A stretch of 64,000 nucleotides of DNA from Korobacter sp036501185 (GTDB lineage Bacteria > Acidobacteriota > Terriglobia > Terriglobales > Acidobacteriaceae): the NCBI GenBank assembly GCA_036501185.1, contig DASYAU010000138.1:62001-126000 (forward strand), written 5' to 3'. The first letter of the stretch is position 1. The number at the start of each line of letters is the position of its first letter. Both the position numbers and the translations under genes were made by a program. Below, in pieces: positions 58,466-64,000 of the stretch. The notes below the pieces were generated by a model that saw nothing but the letters and a program-made list of their open reading frames with translations, did no database searches and was not told the DNA's origin.

Positions 58466-61321
58466 TTAGAAATCGATGCGCACCCCGAGTTGTTGACGCC
58501 GCATGTCCGACGCAGCCGTCGGCTGGCCGAACGTACTGAGGTTATCGATCAGGTTGTTGTAGGAGGTGTAATTCAAGCTGTTGAACATGTTGTACATCTC
58601 CCAGAACACCCGCGCCTGGTATCGCTCGCGGAACTTGAACTCCTTGGTGAGGCGAAGGTCCACTCCCTTGTAGTCGTCACCACGATGCGAATCCTTCGGT
58701 TCTGGACGAGACGGGAAAAATGCCCCCGTAGGATTCTGGTTCGTGAAGGAACTCCAGGGCAGGGGACTGCGGTAAGTGCCGATACCCGCAACCTGGAATC
58801 CCCACGGCAGATCGTACGCGCCATTCACCACCAAATTATGGCGCTGATCGGTCGGGTCCGGACCCGCATCCTGGCTCAGATCGAGTGGGTTCGTCGGCGA
58901 ACTGCCGAACACACTCCCCGTCACCAGGTCGGAATATGCCTTGGAAAGCGTGTACGACACGTCCAAGTTGGCCCGGTTCTTGCGATATTTTGCCTGGATC
59001 TCCAGTGCCGTGTAGTGGACATAGCCCACGTTTGTCAGCGAATCCACATAGCTGAATCTAGGATCCGTAAACTGGATAGATCCATCCGGCAACTTCTGTA
59101 CCTGGTCGATGTACTCCAGCCCGCTTCCATTCGAACGAACGAAATCGGCAGAGACCAGGAGCCCGTCTTCGAACTCATGCGCTACCCCAGCCGTGAACTG
59201 TGTCGTTCTTGGAATCTGCAGGTTTGGATCCAAAGTATCGAGGCCCTGCGAGGGCGCCGCGATCCCCGGGAACTTCGGGAAGAACGGGAAAGCCTGTGCA
59301 AGTGCGCCCTGGCACTGCGCGACCCCCGTCGGTCCACCATTCCAGTATGGATTTGTTACCGGGCTGGTGCAGTTAACCACGGTGAAACCGCTCGAAAGCA
59401 GTGAGTTGATGATGTAGATCGCGTTGAAGTTTCCATGGTTCTGGTCATAGAAGAACCCGAAAGCCGCATGCAGCGTTGTGCGACGATCCGCCGTAGGCGC
59501 CCACACAATCCCCAGTCGTGGCGAAATGTTGTTGTAATCCACCTGCGTCTTCTTTAGCGGCGGATTCCCGCCGTACTGGTCAACCACTGCCGTATTCTTG
59601 GCGTCGATAAACTGGTTTCCCGCAGTTGCACTGCGGTCTACGTCATATCGAATGCCGAGATCCAGCGTAATCCCGTCCGTGATCTTCCAGGTATCCTGCG
59701 CAAACAAACTATAGTTCCAGATAGGCAGCTTGAATGCGTTCTGGCCCGTGTTGCCTTCAAACACATACGGGTAGCTGGCGGGATTGTTGATGTCAAATGC
59801 CAGGTCGGTGCCCGACAGGTCCATCGCCCAATATCCCTCATGGAAGTTGGTGATGTTGTCGTTCAGTACGTTCTTTCGGACGTCCGCTCCGAACTTGAAC
59901 TGGTGACGACCCTTAACGATGGAATAGGTATCTGACAGTTTCAGGTCCTGCTCGCCCTCGGTTCCATCGAAAATCGGGCAGCCAATCGTCATCGTCGGGT
60001 AGTTGATGTTCGCAAAGGTTCCCGGAGGCCCTTTCGCCAGTTCCGCCGTGCCGCCCGTTCCCGACTGGTTACAGACAATCGGCGGCTCGTTCGACAAGTA
60101 TCCCGCCCGGAACTCGTTCAAATTCGTGTTATTGATCGTGGTCGTCAGGTTGGCTACCAGGTTCCACACCGGCCCGCCGAATGTGTCCCGGCCATCCTGC
60201 ACCTGGAATGGCCCGCCCTCATTCACGCTCTTCTGGATCGTCCGGTCATAGCGCACCGACAGATGGTTTGCACCGTTGATGTTGTAGTCTCCCCGGATCA
60301 GGTATGGCCGGTCCGTAGTCGCAACCGGCAGAACATTCTTGAATCCCTGCGAGACCCAATACGGAGAGATGGCCAACTCCGCGGACGAATTGAGGTCCAG
60401 CTTTTCAAAGCCCGCGAAAATAAATAGTTTGTCCTTAATAATCGGGCCGCCGGCTGAAACTCCCCACCGCCACTGGGTGTAGTCCGGAATCTGGCTCGAT
60501 GGCACGAACTGCGGATCGCCATTAACCAAATTTCCCGCGAACGGATCCGCATCAAACGCCTTGTTCCGATAGAAGAAGTATCCGCGCCCGTGCCAGTCGT
60601 TGGTTCCGCTGCGCGTAATCACGTTCAAAATTCCGCCCGACGCATTTCCGAACTCCGCCGAATACGAGTTCGTCATCACCTGGAATTCCTGGATCCAGTC
60701 CTGCGACAGCGTCGACGCCTGCCGCCCGTAGTACTGCCACTGGTTCGATACTCCATCGATGAACACGTTGTTCTGGTAGCCGCGCTGCCCATTCACCGCC
60801 AGCGACGGCCCATTCCCGCCCACGCCCGGTGTTACGCCCGGCACCAGCAGCGCCAGGCTGGAAAAGTCGCGATTGATCGTCGGCAGGTTATCCACCTGTC
60901 CGGTGGTGATCGTCGACCCCAGATCGGTCTTCGTCGGCTCCAGCAGTTGCCCTTCGGCACTGACGTCCACCTGGGTGTTCACCGACCCCACTTTCATAGC
61001 GAAGTCCAACCCCGCTTCAATGCCGACGGTCAAATCGACCTTCCAAGTCAGCTTTTCGAAGCCGGCCGCCTCCGCCGTCACGTCATAGTGTCCTGCCGGC
61101 AGACCTCCCAGGTAGTACTCGCCCTGGCCTCCCGACGTGACCGTCTTGGTGAAGTTGGTTTCGTGCTGTACTGCCGTGACCTTGGCATTCGGAATCACCG
61201 ATCCGTTCGCATCCGCGACTTTCCCGCGAACGCTCGCCGTAATCCGTTGTGCATACACTGCCGTGCCGAGCGTCACACACAAAGCAATCGCAATTACTAA
61301 CCTCAGGGCCATCCGCTTCAT
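58466..61321 (-). CDS. TonB-dependent receptor with N-terminal carboxypeptidase-regulatory-like domain
   Basis: A 951-residue outer-membrane receptor. The ATG used has GGAGG eight bases upstream and begins a signal peptide (MKRMALRLVIAIALCVTLGTAVYAQ). The CarboxypepD_reg-like domain (ASVRGKVADANGSVIPNAKV) is followed by the plug (YQNNVFIDGVSNQW, ILNVITRSGTNDWHGRGYFFYR) and the barrel, which ends RRQQLGVRIDF. Compared with the other receptor in the window it has no Gly/His-rich loop. An FCD-type regulator lies just upstream on the same strand, 124 bp away. Such pairs usually serve sugar-acid or glycan uptake, but the substrate is not visible. Confidence 0.93.
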   Translation of the reverse strand: MKRMALRLVIAIALCVTLGTAVYAQRITASVRGKVADANGSVIPNAKVTAVQHETNFTKTVTSGGQGEYYLGGLPAGHYDVTAEAAGFEKLTWKVDLTVGIEAGLDFAMKVGSVNTQVDVSAEGQLLEPTKTDLGSTITTGQVDNLPTINRDFSSLALLVPGVTPGVGGNGPSLAVNGQRGYQNNVFIDGVSNQWQYYGRQASTLSQDWIQEFQVMTNSYSAEFGNASGGILNVITRSGTNDWHGRGYFFYRNKAFDADPFAGNLVNGDPQFVPSSQIPDYTQWRWGVSAGGPIIKDKLFIFAGFEKLDLNSSAELAISPYWVSQGFKNVLPVATTDRPYLIRGDYNINGANHLSVRYDRTIQKSVNEGGPFQVQDGRDTFGGPVWNLVANLTTTINNTNLNEFRAGYLSNEPPIVCNQSGTGGTAELAKGPPGTFANINYPTMTIGCPIFDGTEGEQDLKLSDTYSIVKGRHQFKFGADVRKNVLNDNITNFHEGYWAMDLSGTDLAFDINNPASYPYVFEGNTGQNAFKLPIWNYSLFAQDTWKITDGITLDLGIRYDVDRSATAGNQFIDAKNTAVVDQYGGNPPLKKTQVDYNNISPRLGIVWAPTADRRTTLHAAFGFFYDQNHGNFNAIYIINSLLSSGFTVVNCTSPVTNPYWNGGPTGVAQCQGALAQAFPFFPKFPGIAAPSQGLDTLDPNLQIPRTTQFTAGVAHEFEDGLLVSADFVRSNGSGLEYIDQVQKLPDGSIQFTDPRFSYVDSLTNVGYVHYTALEIQAKYRKNRANLDVSYTLSKAYSDLVTGSVFGSSPTNPLDLSQDAGPDPTDQRHNLVVNGAYDLPWGFQVAGIGTYRSPLPWSSFTNQNPTGAFFPSRPEPKDSHRGDDYKGVDLRLTKEFKFRERYQARVFWEMYNMFNSLNYTSYNNLIDNLSTFGQPTAASDMRRQQLGVRIDF

Positions 61322-61445
61322 CACGCACATCCTCCGTTTTTCGGACAGTCGCAACCGACCAGTCCGTTTGCCTGAAATGCTCTCCTGTTGAATCAATTTC
61401 CCGCTTTACCGCGCCTGCCCGTCCCACCCGGCCCAGGCTGACCTT

Positions 61446-62189
61446 TCACCTGGCAGTCGGACTGGTATCACCCGCTGCCTTCTTATCAAATTCCTGTTTT
61501 TTCATGGCGGTCAGCATGCGCTCTTCGGCTCGCAAAATTTGCTCGCGCATAGATTTCGCCGCCGCGTCTGCATCGTGCCGCTGTATTGCCGAGACGACCT
61601 CAAGGTGTTCCGTAGTCGCTCCCTCCGCATCCAGACCCACGTCCAACCCCAGGTACAAAGGACGCTGCAACTGGTCCAGCAGCGTTACCACCAACGCTTC
61701 CAGCCGCGCGTTATGCGAGAAGTGCGCCACCGCATTGTGGAACGCACTGTTGGCGCGAAGGTAGTCCTCGTATGTCTCCCGGCTGCCGGGCACATACCGA
61801 AGCTCCGCCAGCCGCGAAAGCTCTTCAATCTCCTCTGGAGTCCCGCGCTGCGCCGTACGAGCGGCCGTCTCCCCTTCCAGCACGTAACGCAGCTCGCACA
61901 TCTCCCTGACATCCTGCAACGTGATCGGCGCCACTTCGAATCCGTGATACGGCACAAGCGATACCAATCCCTCCAGTCCCAGGCGGTTGAGCGCCTCACG
62001 CAGCGGCGTCCGCGAAATTCCAATCGCCGCGCACAGGTCTTTCTCAATCAGCCGCAGTCCGGGAGCAAGTTCGCAGGTCAGGATGTCGTGCTTAAGCGCC
62101 GCATACGCCCGGTCCGCCAGCGCGGAAGGAGGCGCGTCAGACCGTTGCAACTCGATCAGCGACCGCGGTCTGGAGAGATTACGGAACAA
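61446..62189 (-). CDS. GntR/FadR-family (FCD) transcriptional regulator
   Basis: A 247-residue regulator. The winged HTH is ALADRAYAALKHDILTCELAPG, DLCAAIGISRTPLREALNRLGLEGLV. The FCD effector domain (about 95-220) has MCELRYVLEGETA, ANSAFHNAVAHFSHN and HLEVVSAIQRHDADAA, with the metal-ligand His residues. I place the start at TTG 62189: TGAGG lies five bases upstream, and a TTGACA promoter element lies just behind. The longer frame to 62360 would read through that promoter. It probably represses the TonB receptor and itself in response to a carboxylic acid. Confidence 0.88.
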   Translation of the reverse strand: MFRNLSRPRSLIELQRSDAPPSALADRAYAALKHDILTCELAPGLRLIEKDLCAAIGISRTPLREALNRLGLEGLVSLVPYHGFEVAPITLQDVREMCELRYVLEGETAARTAQRGTPEEIEELSRLAELRYVPGSRETYEDYLRANSAFHNAVAHFSHNARLEALVVTLLDQLQRPLYLGLDVGLDAEGATTEHLEVVSAIQRHDADAAAKSMREQILRAEERMLTAMKKQEFDKKAAGDTSPTAR

Positions 62190-62214
62190 AAGTGCCTCAC
62201 TTGGGATAAGGGAG

Positions 62215-62246
62215 CGTATTTTGTATATTTCATACGGATCTGTCAA
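62215..62246 (-). promoter_or_regulatory. Promoter with overlapping palindromic operator upstream of the FCD regulator
   Basis: On the minus strand, TTGACA is followed after 17 bp by CAAAAT. The palindrome CGTAT-N12-ATACG covers the spacer and -10 region. The arrangement fits autorepression by the regulator encoded 26 bp downstream. Confidence 0.6.
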
Positions 62247-62314
62247 GCCCGACCACCCGCCCAGCCTGCATCCGCTCGCCTCAGCGGCCGACTTGGCGCG
62301 GCGCCGAAGCGTTG

Positions 62315-62372
62315 CGTACATGCCAGAACCTTGGACACGACGCCCTAGGGATCTACTCACAGGTCCTGCAGG
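62315..62372 (+). repeat. Degenerate coding-like repeat, copy 1
   Basis: Bases reading as NLGHDALGIYSQVLQG in one frame. It shares about two-thirds of its bases, mostly separated by transitions, with the segment at 63325-63380. The peptide recalls the C-terminal segment of integrases (LGHxxxxxTxxxYSHVL), but too little is left to be certain. Confidence 0.4.
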
Positions 62373-62479
62373 GCTGCTGTGCAGTAGCTTGCCGGACGGG
62401 TATCCGAGAGGCGAGAATTGGTCCGCAACTCTCGTCTCATCCCGTGAACCAATCCGTCACCTGGGAGATCGCGGTTGGT

Positions 62480-62935
62480 ATGAACGTAAAAGAGCAAATC
62501 AAAAACTATATTGCCGCCCAACCCGAACCAAAACGTACCGACATGCAAGCGCTGCACCGGCTCACCCTGCGAGTGTCGCCCGCGTGCAAACTGTCGTTTT
62601 CCGATGGTAAAGACAGCGATGGTCGAACTGTCAGCAACCCAACCATAGGTTATGGATGGCACACCATAAAATATGCCGACGGAAAAACCAGGGAATTCTT
62701 TCAAATTGGCATGAGCGGAAACACGACGGGAATCTCGATCTACATCCTTGGTCTCAAGCACAAGACCTACCTCGCCAAAACCTATGGGAAGAAACTAGGC
62801 AAGGCCACCGTGACCGGATACTGCATCAAGTTCAAAGCTTTAAAAGATATAAATATGGATGTACTGGAAGCGGCCATACTGCACGGATTTCAGGCATCAG
62901 GCAGCGCGGGGACAGACGAGCCGACGCTAGGTTGA
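62480..62935 (+). CDS. DUF1801-family protein
   Basis: A 151-residue protein that matches DUF1801 (YdhG-like): NVKEQIKNYIAAQPEPKRTDM, CKLSFSDGKD, TIGYGWHTIKYADGKTREFFQIGMS, ISIYILGLKHKTYLAKTYGKKLGKA and IKFKALKDINMDVLEA. The ATG chosen begins the family homology; upstream frame sequence is repeat-derived. Function unknown; the family shares the YjbR/frataxin-like fold. The C-terminal tail overlaps the opposite small gene by 9 bp. Confidence 0.82.
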   Translation: MNVKEQIKNYIAAQPEPKRTDMQALHRLTLRVSPACKLSFSDGKDSDGRTVSNPTIGYGWHTIKYADGKTREFFQIGMSGNTTGISIYILGLKHKTYLAKTYGKKLGKATVTGYCIKFKALKDINMDVLEAAILHGFQASGSAGTDEPTLG

Positions 62936-63127
62936 TCCGAATCCGCCCGTCTTCCGGAGCTGTTCAGCCGCCGCTGTCGCGGCGCGCTGCTTCCAACTGT
63001 CCAACTCTTTCCGAAGCGCCAATAGTTCCTGTTCGTCCTTCTCGTTCTCTATGGCACGCTGGATCTCATCGATCTTGAGTCTGCAAAACACCAACTGATC
63101 CGCTGGCCCACTATTGAATATCGCCAT
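62927..63127 (-). CDS. Small coiled-coil protein
   Basis: Sixty-six residues, mostly helical (LKIDEIQRAIENEKDEQELLALRKEL, DSWKQRAATAAAEQL). GAGGTGACGGG precedes the ATG, a good ribosome-binding site. It is convergent with the DUF1801 gene and overlaps its last codons. No family recognised; the heptad-like pattern suggests an oligomer-forming helix. Confidence 0.6.
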   Translation of the reverse strand: MAIFNSGPADQLVFCRLKIDEIQRAIENEKDEQELLALRKELDSWKQRAATAAAEQLRKTGGFGST

Positions 63128-63180
63128 CCCGTCACCTCGTGCGTCCGAAGGAGATATTACGCTCTGGTGCGGGTAATCAA

Positions 63181-63207
63181 ATGGGGATTATTCCGTCTGT
63201 CCCCGAT
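63181..63207. repeat. Dispersed repeat, copy C (inverse orientation)
   Basis: The complement reads CGGGGACAGACGGAATAATCCCC, the same core as copies A and B, in inverse orientation. Confidence 0.6.
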
Positions 63208-63241
63208 TTTCCTTCCGGTACCTTCCACCTCTCCGGCGACG

Positions 63242-63370
63242 ATGTCGACAAAAAAATCCGCGCCCTCTCCGGCGGCGAAAACGGCACCACCCCACTCCAC
63301 CGTCTACCCCGGCTCCTACGTCGAGTACGTGCAAAAATTAGGGCATGAAGCGCCAGGGATCTATTCGTAG
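63242..63370 (+). other. Short frame ending in the second coding-like repeat
   Basis: Forty-two codons: a basic start (MSTKKSAPSPAAKTAPP), then VYPGSYVEYVQKLGHEAPGIYS. The last part (63325-63380 region) is the second copy of the LGHxAxGIYS repeat. No Shine-Dalgarno is evident. It could be a small gene or a remnant; I lean to remnant. Confidence 0.3.
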
Positions 63371-63492
63371 GATTCTGTAAGAGGGGCGCGCGTTCCGTCT
63401 CCTTCTGTATCCCCGGTGTGCATACCGAGTGAGCGGAACGGGCGGTATTTTTCCGAGTGTCGACCGTAAGAATCCGTCGTAAACTGCAGCAA

Positions 63493-64000
63493 ATGGATTT
63501 AGTTATATCGACGATCGCCCTCAACGTCCTAAGCAACTTCCTGACGGACGCCCTCCGAACGAAGAAAGGTGAGAGTAGCTCGGCATTAAAGGATGCGATC
63601 GATAGTACTTGTGCACTCCATCCAGAAATCGAAGGCCTTGACGAGACACTATCCGAATGGATTCACAACGGGAAAGTTGCCGACGAGCTATCAAAGGTAA
63701 TTGAGGGTACTGCGCAAAAGGACGAGTTGCCGATTGCGGAGCTTGCTCAGACTTTCTTGGATCACACTCAGTTTTACCTGCCCTCCCATTCTCAGCCGAC
63801 GGCAACCAAGATCATCTCGACGTTTATTACCAAGATACGAGCCGCATATCTCAAAACTCAACAATTCGGAATGACACATGTAGCCAATCGAATTGATCGA
63901 GTGGACGAGCATATTTTAGGTCTGCACGAAGCGCTGGCGTCGAGCTTCGGGTTGAGGCCAGCGCTCCAGACTCACCTACAAGAAGCCGAGACCGCATTCA
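63493..64000 (+). CDS. N-terminal part of a long unidentified protein, truncated by window edge
   Basis: From ATG 63493 the frame is open for 169 codons to the end of the window with no stop. It begins MDLVISTIALNVLSNFLTDAL, continues with acidic helical segments (EIEGLDETLSEWIHNGKVADEL, IAELAQTFLDHTQFYLP) and reaches a helix-turn-helix-like repeat region (THVANRIDRVDEHI, ALQTHLQEAETAF) that could open a TPR array. The composition is lower in GC than the core genome. I do not recognise the family; the layout resembles the start of large sensor or NTPase proteins of accessory regions. Confidence 0.7.
   Translation, partial: MDLVISTIALNVLSNFLTDALRTKKGESSSALKDAIDSTCALHPEIEGLDETLSEWIHNGKVADELSKVIEGTAQKDELPIAELAQTFLDHTQFYLPSHSQPTATKIISTFITKIRAAYLKTQQFGMTHVANRIDRVDEHILGLHEALASSFGLRPALQTHLQEAETAF

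Overview
The window looks like a chromosomal segment of an acidobacterium of the Terriglobia (Koribacter-like) type. The reasons are moderately high GC, two large Oar-type TonB-dependent receptors that start with a carboxypeptidase-regulatory-like domain, a DUF5666-type secreted protein, degenerate receiver proteins, Cys-pair small proteins and tandem AMP-forming acetyl-CoA ligases. This assignment comes from gene content only; there is no rRNA or marker gene in the window.

Layout. 1-5.8 kb: end of a DUF5666-type secreted protein, a TonB-dependent receptor, a single-domain response regulator and a secreted Ig-like/concanavalin-like protein. 6.2-13.7 kb: two acetyl-CoA synthetase paralogues, each followed by a terminator, then a soluble GAF/PAS histidine kinase and two small membrane proteins. 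14-19.4 kb: S9 peptidase, SDR oxidoreductase and 2-oxoglutarate dehydrogenase E1. 19.5-25.8 kb (minus strand): a phosphorelay cluster of NarL-type regulator, CHASE3/PAS/GAF histidine kinase, lone receiver and Hpt-REC-REC-GGDEF diguanylate cyclase.

26.14-30.07 kb is a 3.9 kb integrated element. It is bounded by a perfect 52-bp direct repeat of the 3' part of a CAU-anticodon tRNA gene and carries a tyrosine integrase beside the intact tRNA. It also has a MerR/Xis-like HTH protein divergent from a row of three related ~53-aa helical proteins (the first frameshifted), a truncated modification-dependent-endonuclease-like gene, a receiver without a phospho-acceptor Asp, and other small proteins.

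30.1-37.1 kb (minus strand): a surface-polysaccharide operon with tight ATGA overlaps. It encodes a CDP-paratose-2-epimerase-like protein, a B12-type radical SAM protein, UDP-glucose dehydrogenase, a NusG-like antiterminator, a glycosyltransferase broken by an in-frame TGA, and a Gfo/Idh oxidoreductase. 37.2-42 kb: Cys-rich small protein, GH20 hexosaminidase, LacI regulator and thiolase. 42.2-46.9 kb: a secreted papain-fold-like protein and a five-gene envelope-stress-like operon (three LiaI/LiaF-type membrane proteins, LytS-type kinase, LytTR regulator). 47.6-53 kb: PilZ protein, MotAB stator, a PAS/degenerate-GGDEF protein and an ABC-F ATPase.

53-64 kb is accessory and partly decayed. It contains a promoter and Cys-pair protein ahead of a long dCTP deaminase, an IS110 remnant, a truncated nucleotide-binding fragment flanked by direct repeats, dispersed repeat elements, a cupin protein, a second TonB-dependent receptor with a divergent-style FCD regulator, a DUF1801 protein, and at the right edge the start of a long unidentified gene. 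The functional themes are polymer and sugar uptake, c-di-GMP and surface behaviour (diguanylate cyclase, PilZ, stator) and horizontally acquired small-gene cargo. The least explained parts are the tandem 53-aa genes in the tRNA element and the radical SAM/CDP-sugar epimerase operon.
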